Assembly (NCBI RefSeq): GCF_022539405.1
Contig: NZ_CP054394.1
Coordinates: 1,744,501 to 1,808,500, forward strand
DNA length: 64,000 nucleotides
Origin: Natranaerofaba carboxydovora
GTDB taxonomy: Bacteria; Bacillota; Natranaerobiia; Natranaerobiales; Natranaerofabaceae
Direction of reading: 5' to 3'
Every line of letters starts with the position of its first letter. Position 1 is the stretch's first letter. Shown in pieces: positions 1 to 8,784 of the stretch. The notes below the pieces were generated by a model. It ran no database searches, was not told the origin of the DNA, and saw only the letters and a list, made by a program, of their open reading frames with translations. The position numbers were made by a program, and so were the translations under genes.

Positions 1-2
1 AA

Positions 3-518
3 CTCATGATTAGCATATCTAATAATCCTACTATTTCAGTTGATTATGATGTTTATAGATCAGAAAAAGAAACTGCAGATAAAAATCGTTCTATAGCATA
101 TTTTTTAAGAAATATCGGGGCTATAAAAGGAGATGTAGATAAAATCCTGGAATTATATTTTAAGCAGTGTTCTTTGAAAGTCACCTGCAAAGACCTATCT
201 TATATTGGGGCAGTACTTGCAAGAACGTCAGGTTTTAACTCTTTGAGCTTTTCTGGGGTAGAGATTCCTTCAAGGTACTTTAGGATTATAAAAACATTTA
301 TGTTCACCTGCGGACTTTATAATGAATCCGGCAAATTTGCTGTTAGGGTTGGTATCCCTGCTAAAAGCGGTATTTCTGGAGGTATCCTAGCAGTAGTACC
401 AGGAAAAATGGGGATTGGTATATTAAGCCCACCTCTTAATAAAAAGAGTAATCCTCTGGCTGGGATGAGGCTATTAGAGGATTTGTCAGATAGATTAAAT
501 CTATCATTAATTCAATGA
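3..518 (+). CDS. glsA: Glutaminase, C-terminal part (5' end outside window)
   Basis: Serine-type glutaminase, hydrolysing glutamine to glutamate and ammonia in the cytoplasm. About 170 residues are visible. The family is normally about 305 residues, so the N-terminal half with the SxxK nucleophile lies upstream and the ATG at 6 is an internal Met, not the start. Family features seen are a VTCKDLSYIGAVLA-like helix and the PAKSGISGGI motif followed by a GIGILSPPLN strand. It precedes the proline biosynthesis genes, which use the glutamate it makes; whether they share a transcript is doubtful because proC has its own promoter. Confidence 0.85.
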   Translation, partial: LMISISNNPTISVDYDVYRSEKETADKNRSIAYFLRNIGAIKGDVDKILELYFKQCSLKVTCKDLSYIGAVLARTSGFNSLSFSGVEIPSRYFRIIKTFMFTCGLYNESGKFAVRVGIPAKSGISGGILAVVPGKMGIGILSPPLNKKSNPLAGMRLLEDLSDRLNLSLIQ

Positions 519-559
519 AATTTCGTTTTATGGTGTACTAATGCTTATTTCAATGATTA

Positions 560-588
560 TTGAAAAAAATTACTGGGTTAGCTATAAT
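560..588 (+). promoter_or_regulatory. Sigma-A-type promoter of proC
   Basis: A -35 box TTGAAA at 560-565 and a -10 box TATAAT at 583-588 are separated by exactly 17 bases. The promoter lies inside the apparent N-terminal extension of the proC reading frame, which is strong evidence that translation begins downstream at 628 and not at 541. Confidence 0.75.
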
Positions 589-627
589 GAAGCGAAGCCT
601 AACTTTTGCAAGGGGGGATTCATTTAT

Positions 628-1446
628 ATGAATAATGACCAAACAATCGGAATAATAGGTACAGGTAATATGGGAAATGCTCTCTTAAAAGGATTTATTG
701 AAAGTAAAAGCATATCGACTAAAAATATTTATGCTTATGACGCTGACGAAAATAAGGTAAAAAATATCGCCAGTGAACTAAATATCGAAAAAGCTAGCAC
801 CATAGATGAATTAGTTAAAGTTTCAGACATAATATTTTTTGCAGTTAAGCCTCAAAACATCGAAGAACTTCTTAGACAAATCCCAACGGATAATTCCACC
901 AACAAGCTATTTGTCAGTGTACTAGCAGGTACACCAATTGAAACTTTTGAAGATTATCTAGGTGATAATGCCAAAATTATAAGATTAATGCCTAATACTC
1001 CCTGCCTTGTAAATGCAGGAATGATAGCATTAAGTAAGAATAATTATGTTAGTGACAAAGAAAGTGACTTCATCAAAAAACTTTTGGAACCTACCGGGGA
1101 ATTAATAGAAGTAGACGAAAAAGACATGGATGCAGTCACAGCACTATCTGGTAGTGGGCCTGCTTACATATTTATGATTATACAGGCTATGTCAAACGCA
1201 GGAGTAAAACTTGGACTAACCCAAGAGCAGAGTTTGAAACTTGCCACCCAGACAACATATGGTGCTGCAAAGCTTGTATCTTCTACAGGTGAGCATCCAG
1301 AAATTTTAAAAGATAAAGTATCATCTCCCGGAGGAACTACTATTTATGCCCTTCACGAGCTAGAAGATGAAGGCTTAAGGGGTATAATTATGAACGCTGT
1401 GGAAGCATGCTATAATAGATCTATAGAATTAAAAGATGATAATTGA
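628..1446 (+). CDS. proC: Pyrroline-5-carboxylate reductase
   Basis: Last step of proline synthesis: NAD(P)H reduction of pyrroline-5-carboxylate to proline. The 272-residue product has the usual family length. An N-terminal Rossmann motif GIIGTGNMG is followed by the C-terminal signatures ALSGSGPAYIF and SPGGTTIYALHELE. The frame is open from 541, but the start at 628 is preferred because an AGGGGGG ribosome site lies 8-10 bases upstream and a good promoter sits at 560-588. The protein then begins MNNDQTIGIIG, as is typical. First gene of a proC-proB-proA group. Confidence 0.95.
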   Translation: MNNDQTIGIIGTGNMGNALLKGFIESKSISTKNIYAYDADENKVKNIASELNIEKASTIDELVKVSDIIFFAVKPQNIEELLRQIPTDNSTNKLFVSVLAGTPIETFEDYLGDNAKIIRLMPNTPCLVNAGMIALSKNNYVSDKESDFIKKLLEPTGELIEVDEKDMDAVTALSGSGPAYIFMIIQAMSNAGVKLGLTQEQSLKLATQTTYGAAKLVSSTGEHPEILKDKVSSPGGTTIYALHELEDEGLRGIIMNAVEACYNRSIELKDDN

Positions 1447-1510
1447 AAAAAAGTGTTGGCATAAATCCATAATTATTTTTTGAAAATTAATTCACTGAAG
1501 GAATGATAAT

Positions 1511-2656
1511 ATGACTAATAGAAATTTAAATTTAACAGAAAATTCAATAATAGTCTTTAAGGTTGGGACAAGTACTATAACTTACCCTAATGGCAAGCTA
1601 AATCTTAACTACTGCGATAAGCTTGTTAGACAGCTTTCAGACCTTGCCAACCAAGGGATAAAAGTAATTTTAGTAGCTTCAGGTGCTGTAGGGGCAGGTC
1701 TTGGGAAGCTTAATTTCCAAAAAAAGCCGGAAACTACATCGGAAAAACAAGCCCTTGCTGCTGTTGGTCAGGGTGTCTTGATCCAACACTTTGAAAAACT
1801 GTTTTCAGAGTATGGGCATACTATCGCCCAAATCCTTCTTACAAGAGATGACATAGCAAATCGTAAAAGCTATCTTTACGCTAGAAAAACTTTAGCTACC
1901 CTTCTTTCATACGGTGTGATACCTATAATAAATGAGAATGATACAGTAGCAACAGACGAAATAGAATTCGGGGATAATGACACTTTGAGTGCTCTTGTGG
2001 CGAGTACTGTTGACGCAAACCTACTGGTCCTTCTATCAGACATAGAAGGACTGTATACAAAAGATCCTTACAAACATCCTGATGCAAAGTTTATATCAGA
2101 AGTTAAAAAAATCACTCCTGATATCGAGAGTTTGTGTGGTATTTCTCATGACAAAAGAGGCACGGGAGGAATGGTAAGTAAAATACAAGCTGCCAAGATA
2201 GCCACAAGCTCTGGAGTACCCATGATAATAACTCAAGGTAATTGTCCAGAAATAATCCAAGATATAATTGAGTATAAAAGTGTAGGAACTCTTTTTCATC
2301 CTGCCAAAAAAACACTAAACTGCAGAAGAAGATGGATAGCTTTTGCAGAATTTTCTCAGGGCAAGATATATGTAGATGAGGGAGCTAAAGAAGCTATCTG
2401 TACTTTAAATAAAAGTCTCCTTCCAAGTGGGATCAAAATGGTAGCAGGTAGTTTTGAGAGATACAAAGTTGTTAGTATCTGTGATGAAGCAGGCAACATC
2501 ATTGGTAAAGGCATCTCTAACTATTCTTCAAGGGAAATCCACAAAATAAAAGGTCTTCAAAGTAAAGAGATTAGTGCAACTCTTGGCTATAGCCTTGGAA
2601 GTGAAGTGATGCATAGAGATAATTTTGTAATATTTGAAAACGAGGAGGTAGTATAA
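1511..2656 (+). CDS. proB: Glutamate 5-kinase with PUA domain
   Basis: First committed step of proline synthesis: ATP-dependent phosphorylation of glutamate. The 381 residues comprise an amino-acid kinase domain (residues about 10-265; VFKVGTST, VASGAVGAG, INENDTVA and a GTGGMVSKIQAA nucleotide motif) and a C-terminal PUA domain from about 280. It follows proC by 64 bases, with a GAAGGA ribosome site before ATG 1511, and proA begins one base after its stop. The pathway enzyme is normally feedback-inhibited by proline. Confidence 0.95.
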   Translation: MTNRNLNLTENSIIVFKVGTSTITYPNGKLNLNYCDKLVRQLSDLANQGIKVILVASGAVGAGLGKLNFQKKPETTSEKQALAAVGQGVLIQHFEKLFSEYGHTIAQILLTRDDIANRKSYLYARKTLATLLSYGVIPIINENDTVATDEIEFGDNDTLSALVASTVDANLLVLLSDIEGLYTKDPYKHPDAKFISEVKKITPDIESLCGISHDKRGTGGMVSKIQAAKIATSSGVPMIITQGNCPEIIQDIIEYKSVGTLFHPAKKTLNCRRRWIAFAEFSQGKIYVDEGAKEAICTLNKSLLPSGIKMVAGSFERYKVVSICDEAGNIIGKGISNYSSREIHKIKGLQSKEISATLGYSLGSEVMHRDNFVIFENEEVV

Positions 2657-2657
2657 A

Positions 2658-3911
2658 ATGAGTAATGTAAACGTAGAAGCTCTGTGTAAAAAAGCCAAAA
2701 CAGCAAGTAAAAAACTGGCAATTTTGTCAAGCGAAGCAAAAAATGAAGCTCTATTAAAAATGGCCGAAAGTCTTCGAAAAGAAAAAAGTGCTATTATTGA
2801 TGCAAACAAGGAAGACGTTGAAAACTTAATGAAAAAAGAAAATTACACAAGTGCATTTAAAGACAGATTGACACTAACTGAAGATAGAATAGAAGGTATG
2901 GCAGAAGGATTAGAAGACATAGCCAAATTAGACGACCCTGTAGGCGAACATCTAGGAGCCAAAAAGATCCAAAACCAAATGGAAGTAGGAAGAGTAAGAG
3001 TTCCAATGGGTGTCATAGGTATAATCTATGAGGCAAGGCCAAATGTCACTGCTGATGCTGCTGGCCTATCTCTAAAAGCAGGAAATTCTATTGTCTTAAG
3101 GGGTAGTGCAGAAGCAATTAATTCAAACATGGCAATAACCAAAGCCCTTAAAGCGGGATTAGAATATACAAAAGTTGACCCTGACTGTATTTCTTTAATC
3201 GAGGACAAATCAAGAGATAGTGTGAACGAACTCTTGACACAGGATAAATATGTAGATGCCTTAATCCCCCGCGGCGGCAAAGGTCTTATACAATTTGTTG
3301 TCAAAAACAGCACCGTTCCAGTAATAGAAACCGGCAAAGGAAACTGTCACACTTACGTTGACAAAGATGCAGATATTGATATGGCTGCTGAGATCGCCGT
3401 TAATGCAAAAGTACAGCGCCCTGGTGTATGTAATGCCATGGAAACATTGCTAATACATGATAACATAAAAGAAGACTTTCTTAAAAAAGTTGTTCCTAAA
3501 TTAGAAGAACAGGACGTAGAAATTAGAGGGTGCGAAAAAGCAAGACAGGTCTGTGATGTGAAAGCGGCGGACGAATCTGACTGGGATGAAGAATACCTAG
3601 ACCTAATCCTCGCAGTCAAAGTAGTTAATAATACTGATGAAGCAGTTAATCACATAGAGACATATGGAACAAGTCATTCAGAAGCAATTGTCACCGAGAA
3701 TTATACAACAGCTAGAAAATTCTTAAACGAAATAGATGCTGCAGCAGTATATGTTAATGCATCAACAAGATTTACCGATGGTGGTATGTTTGGAATGGGT
3801 GCAGAGATCGGAATAAGTACCCAAAAACTTCACGCAAGGGGGCCAATGGGAATAGAACAGCTAACAACCACCAAGTTTACAATATTAGGATCAGGCCAGA
3901 TAAGGAGCTAA
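2658..3911 (+). CDS. proA: Gamma-glutamyl phosphate reductase
   Basis: Second step of proline synthesis: NADPH reduction of glutamyl-5-phosphate to the semialdehyde that cyclises to pyrroline-5-carboxylate. The 417 residues show an aldehyde-dehydrogenase fold with the family segments VRVPMGVIGIIYEARPNVT, VLRGSAEA and the catalytic-Cys region KVQRPGVCNAMETLL. The start has a GGAGG site within the end of proB and the two genes are spaced by one base, so they are almost certainly cotranscribed and coupled. Confidence 0.96.
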   Translation: MSNVNVEALCKKAKTASKKLAILSSEAKNEALLKMAESLRKEKSAIIDANKEDVENLMKKENYTSAFKDRLTLTEDRIEGMAEGLEDIAKLDDPVGEHLGAKKIQNQMEVGRVRVPMGVIGIIYEARPNVTADAAGLSLKAGNSIVLRGSAEAINSNMAITKALKAGLEYTKVDPDCISLIEDKSRDSVNELLTQDKYVDALIPRGGKGLIQFVVKNSTVPVIETGKGNCHTYVDKDADIDMAAEIAVNAKVQRPGVCNAMETLLIHDNIKEDFLKKVVPKLEEQDVEIRGCEKARQVCDVKAADESDWDEEYLDLILAVKVVNNTDEAVNHIETYGTSHSEAIVTENYTTARKFLNEIDAAAVYVNASTRFTDGGMFGMGAEIGISTQKLHARGPMGIEQLTTTKFTILGSGQIRS

Positions 3912-4016
3912 TAATTTCTATGTAAAATTATTATGGCTGAATTGTATTTTAGTAATAAAATTAAAGTATATGAGGTTATATTTTTGCACTTAGGGGAAAA
4001 AGGGGGATAGTTAGTT

Positions 4017-4850
4017 ATGAAAATAGTGTACACAGAAAAAACTCTTGATTACGGGGTAATAGGACATCCTGATAGTCCGGAAAGAGTACAAAAGGCACAT
4101 GAGTATTTAAAGGATCTAGACATATATGAATTTGTCAAACCAGAGCCAGCAAATGAAGAAGACATAAAGCTAGTTCACACAAAGGATATATTTGAAAAAG
4201 TCAAAAAAGGCAATTTTTTTGACCCAGATTGCCCGGTCTATGAAAATTTGTTTGAACAGGCTCTATTATCTGCAGGTGGAGCAATAAAAGCTCAAGAATT
4301 ACAGGGGTTTAGCTTAATGCGCCCACCTGGTCATCATGCAGGCGAAGGTGCAATCGGTGGATTTTGCTATTTTAATAATCTTGCAATTGCGGTAAAAAAA
4401 TCAGGGCTAAAAACATTAATAGTTGATTTTGATGGTCATCATGGTAATGGAACAGAAGATATTTTCCATGGAGATGAAAATGTTTATTTCCTCTCACTTC
4501 ATAGAGCAATTGGTTTTCCTGGTACAGGAAAAAAGTCTAGGGACAATATAATCAACTATCCTATTGGCAACTGTGATGATGATGAATATATTGAGCTTTT
4601 AAAAGAAGGGCTAAGTAAAGTTGAAGATATAGAGTTTGAGCAGATTGCAGTCTCAGCTGGCTTTGATGCCCACGAAAGAGATCCACTTGCCTCTTTAGGT
4701 CTGTCTACTGAAGTCTACAAAGAGATTGGAGAAATAATAGCTGAATATAACCTTCCTACATTCGCTGTTCTTGAAGGTGGTTATATAGGAGACGATTTGG
4801 GTAAAAATATTGATTCTTTCCTAAAAGGACTCACAAAGAACTCTCCGTGA
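4017..4850 (+). CDS. Histone deacetylase / AcuC superfamily amidohydrolase
   Basis: Zn-dependent deacetylase fold of 277 residues, shorter than AcuC (about 390). Visible active-site features are the tandem His pair in PPGHHAGE (residues 106-107), probable Zn ligands Asp139 and His141 in VDFDGHHGNG and Asp217 in AGFDAHERD, and the catalytic Tyr in LEGGY near the C-terminus. Substrate cannot be read from sequence; candidates are acetylated lysine on enzymes such as acyl-CoA synthetases, or acetylpolyamines. It stands 105 bases after proA and ends inside its own terminator. Confidence 0.85.
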   Translation: MKIVYTEKTLDYGVIGHPDSPERVQKAHEYLKDLDIYEFVKPEPANEEDIKLVHTKDIFEKVKKGNFFDPDCPVYENLFEQALLSAGGAIKAQELQGFSLMRPPGHHAGEGAIGGFCYFNNLAIAVKKSGLKTLIVDFDGHHGNGTEDIFHGDENVYFLSLHRAIGFPGTGKKSRDNIINYPIGNCDDDEYIELLKEGLSKVEDIEFEQIAVSAGFDAHERDPLASLGLSTEVYKEIGEIIAEYNLPTFAVLEGGYIGDDLGKNIDSFLKGLTKNSP

Positions 4851-4880
4851 CTCAGAAACGGAGAGTTTTCTTTTTTTGTT
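4839..4880 (+). terminator. Rho-independent terminator after the HDAC-family gene
   Basis: Ten-base perfect stem AACTCTCCGT (4839-4848) with ACGGAGAGTT (4858-4867), followed by a T-rich run to about 4880. The stop codon of the upstream gene lies at the end of the left arm. Confidence 0.85.
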
Positions 4881-4888
4881 TAACTTTT

Positions 4889-5254
4889 CTATTCACTACT
4901 CTCCCCATTTTTTAACCATTCCTCTTTGTAAGAACTCTTAAACTCTCTTAGAGCTGCTTCTATCAAACCTCTGATTTCATCATTAGAATATTTAAGTCCC
5001 AAATCTTTAAATCTTGATTCAAGCCATCTACTACCTGCACTTAATTTGTCCTGCCCATTCAAATAATTATAGGACTGCTCAATAAAACCTACAGTAATCC
5101 TTGCCAAGTCTTTTTTCATCTGAAGCTCTCTTTCGCTTTTTTCAACCATATCTTTTCCAATTTTATTTTTAACCCATGACGCCAAATATGCAGCAAGAGC
5201 TGACGATAACACTAATAAAACATTTTTTAGTATGTCAAATAAAATTTCTTCCAA
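4889..5254 (-). CDS. Holin-like protein (phage holin LLH-type)
   Basis: 121-residue protein with one N-terminal membrane segment (about residues 5-28, followed by WVKNKIG) and then a charged helical region. The profile matches phage holins of the LLH family, which form lesions in the cytoplasmic membrane to release a lysin. No other phage gene is nearby: the neighbours are metabolic genes and the gene is bracketed by two strong terminators, so it is a stand-alone transcription unit. Family assignment is by pattern; a domesticated role (lysis during sporulation, secretion) is only a guess. Confidence 0.6.
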   Translation of the reverse strand: MEEILFDILKNVLLVLSSALAAYLASWVKNKIGKDMVEKSERELQMKKDLARITVGFIEQSYNYLNGQDKLSAGSRWLESRFKDLGLKYSNDEIRGLIEAALREFKSSYKEEWLKNGESSE

Positions 5255-5336
5255 ACTTCTCCGCCCCTTTTAAATTTGATATTACTATCAACTTATAATA
5301 AACAATATGAGACAAAAGAAAATTTAGTTAATAAAA

Positions 5337-5380
5337 AAATAACCGTTTATCACACAAGTTTGTGTGATAAACGGTTATTT
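5337..5380. terminator. Long perfect hairpin, terminator of the Prd-type gene
   Basis: A 21-base perfect inverted repeat (5337-5357 with 5360-5380; core AACCGTTTATCACACAA) with almost no loop. It lies downstream of the selenoprotein gene and upstream of the holin-like gene, both on the minus strand. A/T runs on both flanks make it potentially bidirectional. Confidence 0.8.
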
Positions 5381-5423
5381 AAATCATATTATTAACTCTA
5401 AACCTACATTATTTTTATAATAA

Positions 5424-7355
5424 TTAAATTTTAGCCTGATATTCATAAGGTATACTGACAAAAGTTCCAGGTTTGTTAATTTTAACTAAATTACGTAACG
5501 CTGAACGCAAAATATCTGTTTGAACTTTAACATCACCTGGCGGCCCTACATTGGCACCCATTGGCACTAATGCATGCACTGCCCTTGGAGCACCTTGCTG
5601 CTTAGCTACAGGAGGTAGAGAAGCTATAATAATAGTCGGGATTCCTGCTTCTTCGATTTTTCTCTGCACAACCACGGCAGAGCGATGGCATGTTCCTCAT
5701 CCAGCAGTAAGTACTGCTGCCCCAACATTTACCTTATTTAATTCATCAGCAATGTCAGGGCCCACATAATCATTAAACGCTTCAAAATCTCCTCCACCTC
5801 CCATAAATCCAATATGAATTTCAGTAGAATTTTTAATAAATCCTTCTCTAGATAGTTCATTTAACCTATCAATGGGAAACATGCAGTTTATATCTTTTCT
5901 CACATCTTTATGATCATAACCACCATGGGTAACCATCAGTCTATCTGAATCAACGTCTCCTGGAATAACTCGATATGTATTATCACCTGCAACGTTAAAA
6001 GGCTCTTGGTCTTTGAGATGAATTCCCGCTGCAGAAACTAGTGCAACTTCGGTATTTTTAAGATCTTTAGGTGGCTTTGACCATACTACAGGTGGTTCTT
6101 TTGGAACAAAAACTTCGGATTTAACATTTTTCCCTTCATTAAATAGCTTATCTTTTAACATCCAAACAGCCCTATCAGCGTCTTCTTTGATCAGAGTATT
6201 CTCTGCTAAAATCTCTGAACCTTTGTCAGATTGACTTTCACTTTTACTTAATTCAACCATAGCATCCATATACTTATTACCAATAACAAGAGCGCCTTTT
6301 TTTGCTGCATAAGTAACTCCTACAACTGGAAACTCTCTTTTACCTATCTCTTCAATATGTCTTGCAAAATCAATATGATTATTACCGTAACCTTCTGTCA
6401 TCACAATAACCCCATCTGGATTAACTTTCTCTACAATCATACCTACTCTTTTTGCTGTATATTCTTTTTCATGATTTGATTGTGGTGACCCTACAGCAAT
6501 TACTCCACCAAAGTATAATTCCTCATCTTCATCTATTCTTTGAATTAGAGGGTCCCGGCTGTAATGTCTTGTAGTCTCTTTAGTTGAAGGAGCCACACAG
6601 GTCATAGCATGTATTGCTCCATCTTGCACCTCATTCGGGCAAAGCATGACCGGTACATTGCCCATATCGACAACACTTTTGCCACCTATGACTCCACAAG
6701 GCTCAAGAGGTAATATAGTATTATCATGCATACCACCCTGGCCCATCATCTCTTTGACTAATAATACGTTAGGTTTGTTTTTATATTCTTTGGGATCATT
6801 TTCTTTGATTATTCTTTCTCGATCTTTACTGTCATCTATCAATTCTTTTTTCATTACATTTCTAATATCCTGGATAATTTCATCTGCTGCTCTGTGACAT
6901 GCAGTTGGACCATCTCTTGTCATGGAAATACCATCCTCAATAGTTATATCAATATTTATAATCAAATCATCTTCATCAGGACATCCAGGTTTATTAAAGG
7001 CAATTTTGTCAGTTAACTTGCCAGCTGTGCTTCCAAACTCAGCTACCTGTTTCCCTCCCTGTTCTTTACCTGTTAACACCACTACAACACCTTCTAATTC
7101 CATTGTGATACCAGTTCCTAAATGTTCTTCATTCTTTGTTTGAATTGGAATTACATCCATAATTGTATTTACCTTTGTATTTTCATTTTTAGTAGATAAT
7201 ACACGGATGTTAATGTCTTTTAGCTCAGAGTATTTACTAACAATATTACTTGCCAGGTTTTCATTCACACATAGCTTTTCTTTTTCAATTTTTGTACACT
7301 CTCCCAAGTATACAGAATTTATTTCATGGCCGATTAGCTGTAGCCTTCTATTCAT
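5424..7355 (-). CDS. PrdA-PrdB-type D-proline reductase fusion, selenoprotein
   Basis: Predicted selenoenzyme of the glycine/betaine/proline reductase family, 643 residues with UGA at 5697-5699 read as selenocysteine 553. Residues 1 to about 405 are a GrdE/PrdA-type proprotein; GAIHAMTCVAPSTKET places the likely self-cleavage Cys at 253, which in PrdA becomes a pyruvoyl group. Residues about 412-643 match PrdB: EVFVPKEPPVVW, VTHGGYDHKDV, IGFMGGGG, then LTAG-U-GTCHRSA. After the UGA the frame continues with strong PrdB features (PTIIIASLPPVAKQ, VPMGANVG, a PYEYQAKI end), so UGA is not a stop. PrdA and PrdB are separate genes in Acetoanaerobium/Clostridium, and PrdA is longer there. Start ATG 7353-7355 follows an AGGGGGC site. 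Substrate (D-proline or a relative) is inferred. Confidence 0.85.
5662..5682 (-). promoter_or_regulatory. SECIS-like stem-loop for selenocysteine insertion
   Basis: In the mRNA, a perfect 6-bp stem CTCTGC/GCAGAG (5677-5682 with 5662-5667) encloses a nine-base G/U-rich loop. It begins 14 bases after the UGA codon at 5697-5699. Position and shape fit bacterial SECIS elements bound by SelB, which lie inside the coding region just after the UGA. No SelB-binding consensus is strict enough to prove it. Confidence 0.6.
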
Positions 7356-7414
7356 ATTTCATTGCCCCCTATCAAAATATTTTCACTATAGTTTTTGCTA
7401 AAACAAGGGACAAT

Positions 7415-7442
7415 ATTATACCTGCCTGTATAGCAGAGCCAA
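7415..7442 (-). promoter_or_regulatory. Promoter of the Prd-type selenoprotein gene
   Basis: On the minus strand a TATAAT -10 box (7415-7420) lies 16 bases from a TTGGCT -35 box (7437-7442). It sits between the tRNA-operon terminator and the selenoprotein start, giving a leader of roughly 50 bases. Confidence 0.55.
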
Positions 7443-7459
7443 TTTTAAGAAATAAAATA

Positions 7460-7490
7460 ACGCACCTTCTTGTCTTAAGAAAGATGCGCT
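7460..7490 (-). terminator. Terminator of the tRNA operon
   Basis: On the minus strand an imperfect hairpin (GCGCATCTTTCTT against AAGAAGGTGCGT, loop AAGAC) is followed by a T-rich TTATTTTATTT tract. It lies just after the last tRNA of the array. Confidence 0.6.
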
Positions 7491-7526
7491 TTCTTTTTAT
7501 ATAAATATCAACGCTGTCATATCAAA

Positions 7527-7617
7527 TGGTGCAGGAGGAGGGACTTGAACCCTCACGGGCAAAGCATTGCCCCCAGGATTTTAAGTCCTGTGTGTCTGCC
7601 GATTCCACCACTCCTGC
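7527..7617 (-). tRNA. tRNA-Leu (anticodon TAA)
   Basis: Acceptor stem GCAGGAG/CTCCTGC with encoded CCA at the 3' end (7527-7529), a long class II variable arm, T-loop GGTTCAAGTCC and anticodon loop CTTAAAA. Last of five tRNA genes transcribed on the minus strand. Confidence 0.95.
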
Positions 7618-7651
7618 ATTTTAATCCTTACAAGACTTGCATATTTTATAA

Positions 7652-7730
7652 TGGAGGTGGGAGTGGGATTTGAACCCACGAATAACGGATTTGCAGTCCG
7701 CGGCGTTAGGCCGGACTTCGCCATCCCACC
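7652..7730 (-). tRNA. tRNA-Cys (anticodon GCA)
   Basis: Acceptor GGTGGGA/TCCCACC, encoded CCA, anticodon loop CTGCAAA and T-arm GTGGGTTCAAATCCCAC. Fourth gene of the array. Confidence 0.95.
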
Positions 7731-7745
7731 TTTTTAAGCATTAAA

Positions 7746-7820
7746 TGGAGCGGGAAACGGGATTCGAACCCGCGGCCCTCGCCTTGGCAAGGCGATGCTC
7801 TACCACTGAGCTATTCCCGC
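7746..7820 (-). tRNA. tRNA-Gly (anticodon GCC)
   Basis: Acceptor GCGGGAA/TTCCCGC, encoded CCA, anticodon loop TTGCCAA and T-arm GCGGGTTCGAATCCCGT. Third gene of the array. Confidence 0.96.
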
Positions 7821-7851
7821 GTTAGTAAAAGCAAAAGTTCTATTCTTTAGA

Positions 7852-7927
7852 TGGTGCCGAGAGACGGAGTCGAACCGCCGACACGAGGATTTTCAGTCCT
7901 CTGCTCTACCGCCTGAGCTATCTCGGC
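7852..7927 (-). tRNA. tRNA-Phe (anticodon GAA)
   Basis: Acceptor GCCGAGA/TCTCGGC, encoded CCA, anticodon loop CTGAAAA and D-arm AGCTCAGGCGGTAGAGC. Second gene of the array. Confidence 0.96.
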
Positions 7928-7940
7928 AAAGCCTATAATA

Positions 7941-8017
7941 TGGCGGGGCTGACGGGATTTGAACCCGCGATCTCCGGCGTGACAGGCCGGCGTGTTAAGC
8001 CACTTCACTACAGCCCC
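7941..8017 (-). tRNA. tRNA-Asp (anticodon GTC)
   Basis: Acceptor GGGGCTG/CAGCCCC, encoded CCA, anticodon loop CTGTCAC and T-arm GCGGGTTCAAATCCCGT. First gene of the array, about 30 bases after the -10 box of its promoter. Confidence 0.96.
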
Positions 8018-8048
8018 AAAAGTTGCCTTTCGTCATCGGCACTTTCAA

Positions 8049-8077
8049 ATTATACACAATGTTAACAAACAAGTCAA
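8049..8077 (-). promoter_or_regulatory. Strong promoter of the five-gene tRNA operon
   Basis: On the minus strand TTGACT (8072-8077), a 17-base spacer and a perfect TATAAT (8049-8054) immediately precede tRNA-Asp. Near-consensus sequence is as expected for a stable RNA promoter. Confidence 0.85.
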
Positions 8078-8130
8078 CACTTTTTTTAATACTTTTTAAT
8101 AAAATTATTTCCTATGTTACAGTAATTAAT

Positions 8131-8784
8131 TTATAACTTCTCTCTTTCTTTAGCATCTGCAGTACTATAATAAATTAAACTCTGAAGTTCAATTGTTAAA
8201 TCTACATCATGGATTCTAACATTTTCTGGAGCACTCAATTTTGATGGTGCAAAATTTAATATTGCTCTTATATCAGCCTCAACCAGTCTATTAACTACTT
8301 CTTGCGAATGTACAGCCGGAACTGTCAAAACACCTACGCTTACATTTTGATCTTCAACAACTTCTTCTAATTTATTTAAATGATATATTTCAACGCCATC
8401 AACATTATCGCCCACTAATTCCGGGTTAACGTCAAAAATAGCAACAACATTTGTATATGGGTTTTCTTGAATATTATAACGGGCAAAGGCTGTTCCTAAG
8501 TGTCCAGCGCCAACCACAACAACATTAGTAGGTTTATCAAGGCCAATTATTCTGAGTACCTTCTCTCGTAAATAAGATGTATTGTAGCCTGTCCCTCTTG
8601 TACCAAAAGCTCCAAAGTATGCTAAGTCTTTTCTTATCTGTTCTGCTGTAAAACCTGTTTCTTTACTTAAATTTCTTGAAGATATTACATCAATATCCCG
8701 CTTAACTAGATTATCAAGAACTCGTAGGTATACTGGTAGCCTTTTTATTATTGACAATGGTGCATCTTCTCTTCTGTTTCCCAT
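8131..8784 (-). CDS. rex: Redox-sensing transcriptional repressor Rex
   Basis: NADH/NAD+-responsive repressor, 217 residues, the usual length. An N-terminal winged helix (LSIIKRLPVYLRVLDNL, with recognition-helix region ETGFTAEQIRKDLAYFG) is followed by a Rossmann domain starting VVVVGAGHLGTAFARY. Rex normally represses fermentation and electron-transfer genes when NAD+ is high, so the fumarate, lactate and NuoEF-type genes in this window are plausible targets, but no full Rex operator was recognised upstream of them. A GGAGGG ribosome site precedes ATG 8784. Confidence 0.95.
   Translation of the reverse strand: MGNRREDAPLSIIKRLPVYLRVLDNLVKRDIDVISSRNLSKETGFTAEQIRKDLAYFGAFGTRGTGYNTSYLREKVLRIIGLDKPTNVVVVGAGHLGTAFARYNIQENPYTNVVAIFDVNPELVGDNVDGVEIYHLNKLEEVVEDQNVSVGVLTVPAVHSQEVVNRLVEADIRAILNFAPSKLSAPENVRIHDVDLTIELQSLIYYSTADAKEREKL

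Noticed and set aside
541..627. N-terminal extension of proC
   Set aside because: A sigma-A promoter lies inside it and a ribosome site precedes 628; the family starts at this point.
3353..3619. Antisense reading frames such as those opposite proA, etfB, lctP and sucC
   Set aside because: They lie wholly within strong genes, lack ribosome sites and show no family features.
4889..5254. Prophage
   Set aside because: No other phage gene, integrase or attachment site is seen.
5424..5675. Separate 83-residue gene starting GTG after the UGA
   Set aside because: It is in frame with the upstream gene, and matches the C-terminus of PrdB; the UGA is better read as selenocysteine.
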